64,000 nucleotides of DNA from an uncultured Nitrosomonas sp. (GTDB taxonomy: Bacteria; Pseudomonadota; Gammaproteobacteria; Burkholderiales; Nitrosomonadaceae), in the NCBI RefSeq assembly GCF_902826915.1, contig NZ_CADEGP010000004.1:1-64000 (forward strand). Reading direction: 5' to 3'. The notes below the pieces were generated by a model that saw only the letters and a list, made by a program, of their open reading frames with translations, did no database searches and was not told the origin of the DNA. Below are positions 43,841 through 54,039 of the stretch, in pieces. Each line of letters opens with the position of its first letter. The stretch's first letter is position 1. A program made the translations under genes and the position numbers.

Positions 43841-44767
43841 TTAAGATTCATGTGTATTGCTGTCCTGCCACCAATCCGCAATAATTTTTCCTGCTGCGGG
43901 ATTTACCAGATAACCATACGAACGGTGGCAATTCAACCCCTCATTATTTCGGTAAAAATTATAAATTCCATTACGGTGATCTTTGATGGACTCAATAATT
44001 CTCATCGCGCGCATCGGCGCAAAGTCATCAGCAAGCGCCTGGTCAAGCGCCGTAATATCTCCGACGGAAGATATATTTTCCCAATGTCGGATATTGCTTG
44101 GATATCGCTTTCCCCCGGTTTGGTTATTACCTGTTAACCGGCGCTGTACATAATTCATACCCAATGGACTACCCATCGTTAGAAATAAGTCAATTCTGCC
44201 GGGCAAACACTCTAAATGCGACAGCTCCCATAAAGTGTCGTAGGCAATCACAGAGCCCAGGCTATGACCAATCAATAGCACTTTGTCAGTGTTTGCCAGC
44301 ATCGGGCGCAGTTCTTGTTTCAATAATTCACGAATCTCGGAAGCAATATTATTGTTATTTTGAAAATAGCGATTAGTTTCTAATGCGGCTGATCGCAAGG
44401 GTTCGTGTATCAAGCGCAGAAAGCAAGGAAGATAATCTACGATGTTATACAAAGCGCGGTCCAGCTTGCGATGCCATGCATCCGCTTCGCGAATATCCTG
44501 TTCTGTAGGACCGTGTTGATTGATTAATGCATCAATCCATTCAAGTTCACTATTAATATCTTTATTTAGATGATAGTAAGGATAATTCCAAGCAACCAGC
44601 CTAAAACTTTCCGGGTGCAAACCCAGGTCTGCGGCTATTTCCGGCTCAGCACGGCGAACACCTTCAAGAAGGACACGCCATAGCAACTTTTTGTGCTGAT
44701 TGGCTGGTGGTTTGGGATTTTTTCCAGGGATGAAAATAATCTGTCGTTGGTTCATTCCATCAGTCAT
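43841..44767 (-). CDS. Alpha/beta hydrolase-like protein (308 aa)
   Basis: No signal peptide. RQIIFIPGKNPKPPANQHK at the N-terminus is the HG-like start of a hydrolase strand; nucleophile elbow VLLIGHSLGSVIAYDTL; later DLFLTMGSPLGMN and a Trp-rich middle. Similar in layout to lipase-like proteins of unknown substrate found in proteobacteria. Start could be the fifth codon (MNQRQ). Cytoplasmic; role unknown. Confidence 0.7.
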   Translation of the reverse strand: MTDGMNQRQIIFIPGKNPKPPANQHKKLLWRVLLEGVRRAEPEIAADLGLHPESFRLVAWNYPYYHLNKDINSELEWIDALINQHGPTEQDIREADAWHRKLDRALYNIVDYLPCFLRLIHEPLRSAALETNRYFQNNNNIASEIRELLKQELRPMLANTDKVLLIGHSLGSVIAYDTLWELSHLECLPGRIDLFLTMGSPLGMNYVQRRLTGNNQTGGKRYPSNIRHWENISSVGDITALDQALADDFAPMRAMRIIESIKDHRNGIYNFYRNNEGLNCHRSYGYLVNPAAGKIIADWWQDSNTHES

Positions 44768-44956
44768 GTTGAATCATCACCGTATGCAATAAGAGCCATG
44801 ATCTGTTGACAATCTCATATAAGCATTTAATGAATCAATACCCGGTCATAGAATACAAGTGGAGAAGGTACTCCCATAATCCAGATTGCGAACAAGAAAA
44901 CGAGTAAAATCACTATTGGCAAAGGCTACCACGCATAAAAAGCTACCTAGCTAAAC

Positions 44957-45862
44957 TCAACAAGCAGACTCATTCAAAATAAAATCCCGCACAATTTTAA
45001 TCTGGTTATCATCCATCAGCATCGGAGAATGACCGATACCGGGTAATTCAACTACCTTAGCCTTTGCTCCACGCACTTGCATTTGCGCGGCCGTCTCGGA
45101 TGACAAAATATCGGAATTCATTCCGCGTAATACCAAAATAGGAACATTGAGTTGATCCCATTGCGCCCACAAATCAATATCTGTGATTTCGTGTGTTTTA
45201 AAACTTATTGCAATCCTTGGGTCGTAGCGAAAGCCGTAAGAACCATCGGGGTATTCACGAGCACTATGAATCGCCATATGCTCCCATTGCTTGTCAGTTA
45301 AGGGGCCAAAAGAAACTGAAATCAATTTCATGTAATTTTTAAATTCCTCAAAATTAGCAAAACGAGGATCTTTGCCAACATAATCGGCTATTCTTTTCAG
45401 TGCTACCGCTGAAATTAAAGGACCCAGATCACTTATCACTAGCCTGTTAATTGGGATTGGTAAATTTGGTTGTAGCGCCATCACCATACCAATCAGCCCA
45501 CCCATAGAAATACCCACCCAATCCAGCACTATCGGTGCAGTAGTGTATTGAGATCTGAGATGATTCAGTAGCGAGATCGCATCCGCAAGATACAACGGGT
45601 AATATTCATAACCCTGCGCTTCCTGCAGCCAATCACTCTGACCACGGCCCACAACATCAACACAAACCACCCGGCAATCCGCTTGAAGCGCACGCGCCAG
45701 ATAATCGAAATCACGGCAATTACGCGTCAGTCCATGAACACAAATCACAATATGTGGATTGTTACGATCACCCCAGTCAGTGTATGCAATATGATGGGGT
45801 TGTTTTGGCTTATCGTCGGCTGACAGGGTTGGAACGAGTAATCGATTTATAGGTATTTTCAT
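44957..45862 (-). CDS. Alpha/beta hydrolase
   Basis: 301 residues with complete hydrolase landmarks: oxyanion loop CVHGLTRNCRDFDYLARAL, nucleophile GISMGGLIGMV, acid region LRGMNSDILS, and catalytic His GIGHSPMLMD. No signal peptide. Probably an esterase or lactonase-type enzyme; substrate not inferable. Same strand as the hydrolase-like gene at 43841 but 189 bp apart, so not clearly an operon. Confidence 0.88.
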   Translation of the reverse strand: MKIPINRLLVPTLSADDKPKQPHHIAYTDWGDRNNPHIVICVHGLTRNCRDFDYLARALQADCRVVCVDVVGRGQSDWLQEAQGYEYYPLYLADAISLLNHLRSQYTTAPIVLDWVGISMGGLIGMVMALQPNLPIPINRLVISDLGPLISAVALKRIADYVGKDPRFANFEEFKNYMKLISVSFGPLTDKQWEHMAIHSAREYPDGSYGFRYDPRIAISFKTHEITDIDLWAQWDQLNVPILVLRGMNSDILSSETAAQMQVRGAKAKVVELPGIGHSPMLMDDNQIKIVRDFILNESAC

Positions 45863-46129
45863 GGGCTTATTATGCTATCTTTTCATTTTTAGAAAATTAT
45901 TACATTATCTGTTATAAGATACAGTAAGGAAGATTTTAAACAACTGTCTCAGTCATCAATGTAAACAAGTATCTAACAAGTTATTACAGCAAGTTATTCA
46001 TGATCCGCTAGATTTCATCACAATTTTTATTGCCTGTTGAATATAGGTCGTGTAAAAGCTATCACGCAGCATCTGATCGCCTTCTCAATTCCCAAGCGGC
46101 CCTAAATAAATATTGGATAGAAGTAAATT

Positions 46130-47143
46130 ATGAAATTATCTGATCTCTATTGGCATCGTATCACACCCCTGCATTTTCTATTGTGGCCAATCAGTGTCCT
46201 ATATGGTTATTTCCTGACACTGAAAAAACTGTGTTATTGGCTGGATATTTTTCCTTCGGTTAAATTACCTGTCACTGTCATTATGACTGATAGTATCAGT
46301 GTTGATGACGGCAGCAAAACGCCCTTGTTGCTTTGGCTAGTGGATTGCTTGATAGCCCAAGGTTATCAGCCGGGAATTATAGCGCGCGACAACTCCGATA
46401 ATCCCGATTTACCACGTGAAATAACTGCTGATAGTGATCCGCATAGTATCGATGGAAAAACATTTTTATTAGCCCATCACTGCCAAGCATCCTGTCCGGT
46501 GTGGATTGGCAACAATAGAGTAGCCACCGCCCAGGCACTACTAAGTGCCTACCCTGGATGTAATATCATCATCTGTAATAATGGAATACAACATTATCGA
46601 CTTGAACGCGATATAGAAATCATAGTCGTTGATTTCAGTGAACATAGTTTTGGCAATGGGCTTTTAGTGCCTGCAGGGCCGCTACGTATCAATCTCAACC
46701 AGTTAAGAAAATCCGATATCATCGTGACAAATGGAGTACCAAACCATCATCTAGACATCAGCAGGTGGGGTAAAACCTATAATATGCAGCTGACAAATGA
46801 GATGGTCTATAACGTGCTTAATCCAGAAATTCAGCAATCCATTTCCAGCTTTAAAAATAAGCAATTACATGTTGTAGCCGACGCTGATAACTCTCGTTGG
46901 TGCTTTGATTTCATACAAAAAATGAACCTCAATGCAGAATTCCATTCCTATGCGGAAAATCATCGGTTTAACCAGCAGGAAATTGATTTCACAGAAGCTG
47001 ATGCTGTTCTCATGCCGGAAGAAAATGCGCTACAGTGCAAAAAATTTGCTAGTGACAGACTCTGGGCTTTGCCAAAAAGAGCCTGGATTAATAGCGAATT
47101 ACAAGCGATTTTACTAAAAAAACTTAAAAATAAACCTGATTAG
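46130..47143 (+). CDS. LpxK-like protein with degenerate catalytic motifs
   Basis: 337 residues with the full LpxK layout: N-terminal membrane segment (HFLLWPISVLYGYFLTLKKL), then the NTPase core and HYRLERDIEI, FGNGLLVPAGPLR. Compared with active LpxK (lipid A 4'-kinase), the P-loop GG(N/T)GKT is DDGSKT (59-64), SRGYGG is ARDNSDN (85-91), DDGLQH is NNGIQH (150-155), the GIG motif reads DAD, and TEKDAVK reads PEENALQ. The frame is intact and the coding style normal. Inference: an inactive or repurposed paralogue; if it were the only LpxK, lipid A synthesis would be unusual. Isolated gene. Confidence 0.8.
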   Translation: MKLSDLYWHRITPLHFLLWPISVLYGYFLTLKKLCYWLDIFPSVKLPVTVIMTDSISVDDGSKTPLLLWLVDCLIAQGYQPGIIARDNSDNPDLPREITADSDPHSIDGKTFLLAHHCQASCPVWIGNNRVATAQALLSAYPGCNIIICNNGIQHYRLERDIEIIVVDFSEHSFGNGLLVPAGPLRINLNQLRKSDIIVTNGVPNHHLDISRWGKTYNMQLTNEMVYNVLNPEIQQSISSFKNKQLHVVADADNSRWCFDFIQKMNLNAEFHSYAENHRFNQQEIDFTEADAVLMPEENALQCKKFASDRLWALPKRAWINSELQAILLKKLKNKPD

Positions 47144-47273
47144 TTACTTGCCTCAGAAACTCTCAATATACTGAGTGGAAGAGGATGACGTATGCTTATT
47201 TCGCATGGATAAACACCTTGTGCCAGAGTGGTACGGTATTTCGACGCTCTTCCTACGCTTATCCAGCATCTGC

Positions 47274-48749
47274 TCAAAATAACTGCATCTTCGGCAAATC
47301 GCTCCGTTGCATGAGGAACTCATCCACCCCTCGCGCCGCCTGTCTTCCCTCGCTGATTGCCCAGACCACCAGTGACTGCCCACGGTGCATGTCGCCAGCC
47401 GCAAAGACGCCGGGAATGTTGGACATGTAGTTTTGATCGACCAATACGTTCCCGCGCTGATCGAGTTTCAGACCAAGTTCTGAGATCGGTCCTTCTGATT
47501 CGGGGCTGAGAAAGCCCAGGGCCAACAGACACAGGTCGCAGTCGAGCGTGAATTCGCTACCGGAAATTTCCTTCATCTTCACTGGACGAGAGCCTTGCAT
47601 TTCCCATTCCAGATGGATGCCGTGGAGTTTTTTGACGACGCCATTCTCGCCAGAGAAGGATTGAGTGTTGATGGCGAAGTTGCGGATATCGTGCCCGATG
47701 GGGGCGGCAGCTTCTTCGTGGGCAGAGCTGATACGATAGATCATAGGCCAGCAGGGCCAGGGCATGTCCTGCGGTCGACTAGCGGGCGGCTTGGGAAGAA
47801 GCTCGAATTGCTGGACCGACTTGCATCCCTGCCGGATGGCGGTACCGAGGCAGTCGGCCCCGGTATCGCCGCCGCCGAGAATGATCACATGCTTACCCTT
47901 GGCGCTGATGAATTCCTCCTCTGAGACGTGGTCACCAAGGTTGATCTTGTTCTGCATTGGCAGATAGCTCATGGCCAGATGGATGCCATTCAGATCGCGG
48001 CCGGGGATGTTAATATCACGTGCTTTGGTTGATCCGCCGCAGAGAACGATCGCATCAAAATCGCGGCGTAGGTCGTTGACCTTGACGTTGAAACCGACGT
48101 TGGAGCTGGTGACAAAATTGATTCCCTCGGCCCTCATCAAATCCACGCGGCGATTGACAATATGCTTTTCGAGCTTGAAGTTGGGAATGCCGTACATGAG
48201 CAGCCCGCCAATCCGGTCAGCGCGCTCGAATACCGTCACCAGATGCCCCGCCTTGTTGAGTTGGGCAGCACATCCGAGTCCGGACGGACCGGAGCCGACG
48301 ACAGCGATTTTTTTGCCCGTCCGCGTGGCTGGCGGGCAGGGCTTAATCCATCCCTCCTTAAACGCGTGATCAACGATATTCTGTTCTATCGATTTGATTG
48401 TGACTGGTTGCTCATTGATTCCCAGCACACATGCCTCTTCGCATGGTGCAGGGCAGATGCGCCCAGTAAATTCAGGGAAGTTATTAGTTTTGTGCAGCAT
48501 CTCGATGGCATCATGCCATTGCCCTTTGTAGATCAGATCGTTCCACTCTGGAATGATGTTCCCCAGTGGGCAGCCACCGGGGCCATGGCAGAACGGAATC
48601 CCGCAATCCATGCAGCGGGCGCCCTGGAGCTCGAGTTTCTCCTCAGCAATATCGAAATAGACCTCATTCCAGTCGAGAATACGCGACTCAACCGGTCGGC
48701 GTATCGCCGTTTCACGCTTGAATTCCCTGAAACCAGTGGGTTTTCCCAT
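47274..48749 (-). CDS. gltD: Glutamate synthase small subunit
   Basis: 491 residues from ATG 48749 with GGAGAG 4 nt upstream; ATG 48761 is less likely. N-terminal cysteines for 4Fe-4S (CMDCGIPFCHG, CPLGN, CPAPCEEACVLG), FAD-binding VGSGPSGLGCAAQL, NADPH-binding ILGGGDTGADCLG, and the C-terminal GVFAAGDMHRGQSLVVWAI. Passes electrons from NADPH to GltB. GC-richer than neighbours. Encoded 79 bp after gltB with a palindrome between. Confidence 0.96.
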   Translation of the reverse strand: MGKPTGFREFKRETAIRRPVESRILDWNEVYFDIAEEKLELQGARCMDCGIPFCHGPGGCPLGNIIPEWNDLIYKGQWHDAIEMLHKTNNFPEFTGRICPAPCEEACVLGINEQPVTIKSIEQNIVDHAFKEGWIKPCPPATRTGKKIAVVGSGPSGLGCAAQLNKAGHLVTVFERADRIGGLLMYGIPNFKLEKHIVNRRVDLMRAEGINFVTSSNVGFNVKVNDLRRDFDAIVLCGGSTKARDINIPGRDLNGIHLAMSYLPMQNKINLGDHVSEEEFISAKGKHVIILGGGDTGADCLGTAIRQGCKSVQQFELLPKPPASRPQDMPWPCWPMIYRISSAHEEAAAPIGHDIRNFAINTQSFSGENGVVKKLHGIHLEWEMQGSRPVKMKEISGSEFTLDCDLCLLALGFLSPESEGPISELGLKLDQRGNVLVDQNYMSNIPGVFAAGDMHRGQSLVVWAISEGRQAARGVDEFLMQRSDLPKMQLF

Positions 48750-48763
48750 TGTTCTCTCCATTT

Positions 48764-48824
48764 AAAATTAAAAGTTAAAAATGCAGAAGCTCATCTTCTC
48801 CTTCAATTTTTAACTTTTAATTTT
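48764..48824. repeat. 19-bp perfect inverted repeat between gltB and gltD
   Basis: AAAATTAAAAGTTAAAAAT (48764-48782) and its exact complement (48806-48824) around 23 nt; two further flanking pairs bring it to 22 bp with one mismatch. Extremely AT-rich inside GC-rich genes. It could form an mRNA stem affecting the GltB:GltD ratio, or be a transposed palindrome. Confidence 0.75.
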
Positions 48825-48828
48825 CAAT

Positions 48829-51800
48829 TCACACCGTGCCCGCTTGGCGTTCACTAAGTTTTTTGGCCGCTTCTTCAATTTCGTTCATCTTGCCTAGCGC
48901 ATTGCGGTAGTCGATCGGCATCACTTTGACGAACCAGCAAAGCTCCTTCTCGAAATCGTTCAGGATCGACTTCGCACGGACTGATCCGGTCAGTTCGTGG
49001 TGGCTTTCCAAGAGGGTCTTGATCGTTTCACGGTCGTAATCCTCGTCGGGTTTTTCCAGCTCTACCGTCTCGGTATTGCACAGAAGCGGGAACTGACCAT
49101 TGTTGTCGTAAACGTAGGCGATCCCGCCGCTCATGCCGGCGGCGAAGTTGCGCCCAGTTGAGCCGATGACGACGACTCGTCCACCGGTCATATATTCGCA
49201 ACCGTGATCACCGATGCCTTCGACAACTGCCTTGACGCCTGAGTTACGGACGCAGAAGCGTTCGCCGACGACGCCGCGGATATAGACTTCGCCTGCAGTT
49301 GCACCGTAGCAGATCACGTTGCCGGCAATGATGTTTTCCTCAGCCTTGAATGTTGCTTCCTTTGGTGGGAAGAGGACAATCTTTCCGCCGGAAAGTCCCT
49401 TGCCCAGGTAGTCATTACTGTCTCCTTCCAACATCAGCGTGATGCCGCGAGCGAGAAAGCATCCGAAGCTCTGCCCGGCCGATCCGGTGAACTTGAATGT
49501 GATCGTGTCGTCCGGAAGCCCGGTGTGCCCGTATTTCAGGGCGATCTGGTGCGACAGCATCGTACCCACAGTGCGGTTGATGTTCTGGATCTCAAGGTTG
49601 GCCACAACCTTCTCTCCGTGCTCAATTGCCCGTGCCGCCAGCTTAATGAGCTGGTTGTCCAACACCCGCTCCAGTCCATGCTCCTGCTTCTGTATGCAGC
49701 GAACAGCCACATTCGCAGCGGTCTGGGGTTTGTGCAGGATCACGTCCAAGTTCAGATTCCTCGCCTTGTAATGGTTTGAGACATCGATGAATTCCAGCAA
49801 CTGCGTCTGTCCGACCATGTCTTCAAACTTCCGCAATCCCATCTCGGCCATGTATTGCCGCACTTCTTCGGCAATAAAGAAAAAGAAATTGATGACGTGT
49901 TCCGGCTTGCCGGCGAATTTCTTGCGCAGCTCGGGATCCTGAGTCGCCACGCCGACTGGGCAGGTGTTTAGATGACAGACTCGCATCATGATGCATCCAG
50001 AGGCAATCAGCGGTCCGGTGGAGAAACCAAATTCTTCCGCTCCAAGCAGTGCTCCGATGATGACATCGCGACCGGTCTTGAGTTGTCCATCCGTTTGCAC
50101 GATCACACGTCCGCGCAGGTTGTTCATCACTAGAACTTGCTGCGTTTCGGCAAGTCCCAGTTCCCACGGGATGCCCGCGTACTTGATACTGGTCAGCGGC
50201 GCAGCACCCGTCCCGCCGGAATCGCCGGAGATCAGAATGTGATCCGCTTTGCTCTTGGCGACGCCAGCCGCGACGGTTCCGACTCCGACCTCACTGACTA
50301 GCTTCACGCTGACGCGCGCATTGGGATTGGAGTTCTTCAGATCGTGGATGAGCTGGGCTAGATCTTCAATCGAATAAATATCATGATGCGGTGGTGGTGA
50401 AATCAATCCGACGCCGGGCATCGAGTGCCTGATCTTCCCGATATACGCATCCACCTTATGCCCCGGCAATTGTCCACCTTCGCCGGGCTTGGCGCCTTGG
50501 GCCATTTTGATCTGCAATTCATCGGCGTTGGCCAGGTATTCAGTGGTGACGCCGAACCGTGCGCTCGCCACCTGCTTGATGGCACTGCGACGGAAAATGA
50601 CGTTGCCGTTTGCATCCGGCTGCGGATCGGGCTGGAAGCGCCGCGGGTCTTCACCTCCTTCGCCGGTGTTACTCTTGCCGCCGATGCGGTTCATGGCAAT
50701 GGCCAGGTTCTCGTGGGCTTCGGTACTGATTGATCCGAGAGACATCGCGCCGGTGACGAATCGCTTGACGATCTCCTTAGCCGGCTCGACTTCTTCCAGC
50801 GGAATCGGATTGGCCACTTTCTTGAAGTTAAGTAACCCGCGCAAAGTGCATCGGTTGCGCGCTTCGTCGTTCAACAACCCGGTGTATTCCCTGAATTTCT
50901 TGTATCCGTCAATGGGTTTCTCGACTCCCACTCGAACCGAATCCTGGAGCTTGGCCACCGTCTCGGGATTCCACATGTGGTATTCACCGTCACGGCGCCA
51001 CTGATATAGTCCGCCGGTGTCCAATACCTGCCCATTCACTTGGACCGGCGGGAATCCACGGCGATGCCGTTCCAGCGATTCACGAGCGATGATCTCCAGC
51101 CCGACTCCCTTGATACGTGATGATGTGCCGGTAAAATACCGATCGATCACCCCCTTGCAAAGACCAATCGCTTCAAAAATCTGAGCGCCTCGATAGCTCT
51201 GCACCGTACTGATTCCCATTTTTGACGCGACCTTGAGGATCGCCTTGTTGGCCGCTTTGATATAGTTGCATTGCGCTTTCTCCAATTTCAGGTCCTTGGG
51301 GAGCAGTCCATCCTTATCTAGCCCTGCCAGCGTCTCGAAAGACAGATACGGATTCACCGCCCCGGCTCCGTACCCAATGAGCAGACAGAGGTGATGCGCC
51401 TCGCGCGCCTCGCCGGTTTCGACCACCAAGCCGCATTGCGTGCGCGTACCTTCGCGGATCAGGTGATGATGCACTGCCGCGGTCGCCAGAAGGCTGGGAA
51501 TCGGCGCGTTCCAGGCATCCACGCCCCGGTCCGACAGGATCAAGAGAGATGCGCCTTCCTTGACCGCACGGGCCGCCCTCTCCATCAATTCTTCCAGTGC
51601 CCGCTGCAGACCCGCTTCGTCTTCGCTGACCTTGAAGAGCATCTCGAGCGTCACCGCTCGTAATTTTCCGATTGCTACTTCCCGTAGCTTTTCCAGATCA
51701 GCGTTACTGATGATCGGACTCTTGAGCTTGATCAAATGCGCTGCATCCGGTGTCTCATCCAGTAGGTTTCCTTCACATCCGATGTATGTATATGTCGATG

Positions 51801-53427
51801 TAACCAGTTCCTCCCGGATCGCATCCAGTGGCGGATTGGTCACCTGAGCAAAGAGTTGCTTGAAATAATTGTAGAGTAATTGCGGCTTCTCGGAAAGACA
51901 CGCCAACGGCGTGTCCGTTCCCATCGAGCCGATCGCCTCGGCCCCACTGGCGGCTATCGGCATCATGATCAGCTTCAGGTCTTCATACGTATATCCAAAC
52001 GCGTGTTGCCGCATTATTAACGTCGCGTGATCCGACTGATGCACTTTGCTTGGAGCTGGAAGGTTATCCAACTCGATCAGGTTTTCTTCCAACCACCTTT
52101 TCCAAGGCCGTTTGTTTACCAGTTGCCGCTTGATCTCGCTGTCATCAATAATCCGACCTTGTTTGGAATCGATCAGAAAAATCTTGCCCGGCTGCAACCG
52201 CCACTTCCGCGCCACGTTCTCCGGCGGGATCGATAGCACGCCCACTTCGCTGGCCATGATTACCAAATCATCCTTCGTCACGTAGTATCGCGACGGCCGA
52301 AGCCCATTTCGATCCAACATCGCTCCGACGAGCGCGCCATTCGTAAAGGCAATCGAGGCCGGTCCATCCCACGGTTCCATCAGGCAGGCGTGATACTCGT
52401 AAAACGCCTTGAGATCCTTATCCATCTGATCGTGACTCTGCCATGCTTCCGGGATGAGCATCAGCATCGCATGGGGCAGGCTCCGACCGTTTACGCACAG
52501 AAATTGGAGCGCATTGTCCAGCGTGGTCGAATCCGAGCCGGATTCTGTCAGGATCGGAAACATCTTCTGGAGCTCATCCCCGAATACTTCCGATTGTAAG
52601 GAACCATATCGCGCCCGCATCCAGTTGCGGTTGCCGCGCAGCGTGTTGATCTCGCCGTTGTGAGCCAAGTAGCGATACGGATGCGCCAGTCGCCAGGATG
52701 GAAAGGTATTGGTCGAGAATCGCGAATGAACGATCGCCAGCGATGATAGGAAATCCGCATCCGACAAATCCGGGAAATACAACCGAACCTGGGAAGCTGT
52801 CAACATCCCTTTGTAGATTATCCGATTGGCCGACAGGCAGCTGATGTGGAAATTCTCCACGGCTTCTGGCGGGAAATTACCGAACTCGATCGTATTCTCG
52901 GTTCGCTGGCGCACCAGGTATAGCCGCCGATCAAAGTCATGCCGGTTGTAAAAACTCTCTCCCATCCCGACAAAGATTTGCCGGATCACTGGCTCCACCT
53001 TGCGCGGACTCGGCCCGCACGCCTTGGAGTTGACCGGCACATCCCGCCAACCCAGCACCACCATCTCGAAATCGACCGCGATTTTCCCCATCGCTTGTTC
53101 GCACAACTTACGAGTAGCTGTGTCCTTGGGCAGAAAGACCATCCCCACGCCATACTGCCCCAGTTGTGGTAACTCGATACCAAGCTTCTTGGCTTCCCGC
53201 CGGATGAATTTATCCGGCATCCGACACATAATCCCGGCACCATCCCCTGAATCCGGCTCGCATCCACAGGCGCCACGGTGTTCCATGTTTTCCAGCATTT
53301 TTAGGGATTGATCAACGATGGAATGAGAGTCCTTTCCCTTGATGTGGGTGATGAACCCGACACCGCAGGAGTCATGGTCGAATTGTGGATCGTATAGGCC
53401 CTGTGCGGGCGGATAGCCTTTTGTCAT
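48829..53427 (-). CDS. gltB: Glutamate synthase large subunit
   Basis: 1532 residues. Ntn-type glutaminase domain: mature Cys21 after a 20-residue propeptide (DHDS|CGVGFI), then RFSTNTFPSW, AHNGEINTL, MRARYG. FMN synthase domain: GAMSLGSISTEAHE, NTGEGGEDP, KPGEGGQLPGHKV, ISGDSGGTGAAP. 3Fe-4S cysteines in CIMMRVCHLNTCPVG. C-terminal GXGXG region GGRVVVIGSTGRNFAAGMSGG. Turns glutamine and 2-oxoglutarate into two glutamates, the main exit of ammonia assimilation with glutamine synthetase. The block is visibly GC-richer than the rest of the window, a possible sign of transfer. Confidence 0.97.
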   Translation of the reverse strand: MTKGYPPAQGLYDPQFDHDSCGVGFITHIKGKDSHSIVDQSLKMLENMEHRGACGCEPDSGDGAGIMCRMPDKFIRREAKKLGIELPQLGQYGVGMVFLPKDTATRKLCEQAMGKIAVDFEMVVLGWRDVPVNSKACGPSPRKVEPVIRQIFVGMGESFYNRHDFDRRLYLVRQRTENTIEFGNFPPEAVENFHISCLSANRIIYKGMLTASQVRLYFPDLSDADFLSSLAIVHSRFSTNTFPSWRLAHPYRYLAHNGEINTLRGNRNWMRARYGSLQSEVFGDELQKMFPILTESGSDSTTLDNALQFLCVNGRSLPHAMLMLIPEAWQSHDQMDKDLKAFYEYHACLMEPWDGPASIAFTNGALVGAMLDRNGLRPSRYYVTKDDLVIMASEVGVLSIPPENVARKWRLQPGKIFLIDSKQGRIIDDSEIKRQLVNKRPWKRWLEENLIELDNLPAPSKVHQSDHATLIMRQHAFGYTYEDLKLIMMPIAASGAEAIGSMGTDTPLACLSEKPQLLYNYFKQLFAQVTNPPLDAIREELVTSTYTYIGCEGNLLDETPDAAHLIKLKSPIISNADLEKLREVAIGKLRAVTLEMLFKVSEDEAGLQRALEELMERAARAVKEGASLLILSDRGVDAWNAPIPSLLATAAVHHHLIREGTRTQCGLVVETGEAREAHHLCLLIGYGAGAVNPYLSFETLAGLDKDGLLPKDLKLEKAQCNYIKAANKAILKVASKMGISTVQSYRGAQIFEAIGLCKGVIDRYFTGTSSRIKGVGLEIIARESLERHRRGFPPVQVNGQVLDTGGLYQWRRDGEYHMWNPETVAKLQDSVRVGVEKPIDGYKKFREYTGLLNDEARNRCTLRGLLNFKKVANPIPLEEVEPAKEIVKRFVTGAMSLGSISTEAHENLAIAMNRIGGKSNTGEGGEDPRRFQPDPQPDANGNVIFRRSAIKQVASARFGVTTEYLANADELQIKMAQGAKPGEGGQLPGHKVDAYIGKIRHSMPGVGLISPPPHHDIYSIEDLAQLIHDLKNSNPNARVSVKLVSEVGVGTVAAGVAKSKADHILISGDSGGTGAAPLTSIKYAGIPWELGLAETQQVLVMNNLRGRVIVQTDGQLKTGRDVIIGALLGAEEFGFSTGPLIASGCIMMRVCHLNTCPVGVATQDPELRKKFAGKPEHVINFFFFIAEEVRQYMAEMGLRKFEDMVGQTQLLEFIDVSNHYKARNLNLDVILHKPQTAANVAVRCIQKQEHGLERVLDNQLIKLAARAIEHGEKVVANLEIQNINRTVGTMLSHQIALKYGHTGLPDDTITFKFTGSAGQSFGCFLARGITLMLEGDSNDYLGKGLSGGKIVLFPPKEATFKAEENIIAGNVICYGATAGEVYIRGVVGERFCVRNSGVKAVVEGIGDHGCEYMTGGRVVVIGSTGRNFAAGMSGGIAYVYDNNGQFPLLCNTETVELEKPDEDYDRETIKTLLESHHELTGSVRAKSILNDFEKELCWFVKVMPIDYRNALGKMNEIEEAAKKLSERQAGTV

Positions 53428-54039
53428 CGTTTTAGTCGCTCTAATTCTGGGTTAGCTCCAGCCAGACAAATTCCAGAATTATGATCATAGCGGATGAGAG
53501 GGGAGAATCCAAACATTTGGGTGCTAATCAACAAAAGACTCTAAAGTTTCGCAGGATTTATTGGAACATTTGTTGTTAACGTGTCGTGTGCGAATTATTA
53601 TTTTAAGCCGCAACTGGTAAATCAAACAAACCGCTACGGTAAAACTCCCAGTGGAAATTTCTCAAGGGCATCAATTTATTTGCAATAATGTCATTAGATG
53701 CCTTTTGATTTGGCGTTTTCTTACTCGGGATCGTCTAGAAACTCAAATCATCAAGAACCCCATTTTTATAGACACTGATTTTCCCGACAGCTTGACTGGA
53801 ATAATTGTTGTTCGATACTTCTTCAGGGACGGCTATCTAATATTCAACGCTATATCATCAATAAAGATGTCCAGACTAATTACCATATCGATTTGTATTT
53901 ACATATGATTAATTATGGCATGCTTAATATATGAAAAAAGAATTTAATTCATTCAAAAAAGCTAAATCTAGTTTTCTTTGGGGGAAATGTGTAAAATCTT
54001 GCGGTTTTCCAATTCAGAAATTAAGCGAGTCATTAGTCT
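53428..54039. other. 612-bp intergenic region with a relic frame
   Basis: No convincing gene. On the minus strand a 44-codon open tail (53603-53734, ending LFDLPVAA, with MPLRNFHWEFYRSG) looks like the C-terminus of a lost protein, with no start. A + frame 53651-53908 overlaps it and has no ribosome site. The left end holds the gltB promoter region; the right end the lysC leader. Confidence 0.4.

Noticed and set aside
53651-53908. 85-codon + frame upstream of lysC
   Set aside because: No ribosome site, and it overlaps a minus-strand relic that reads more like protein.
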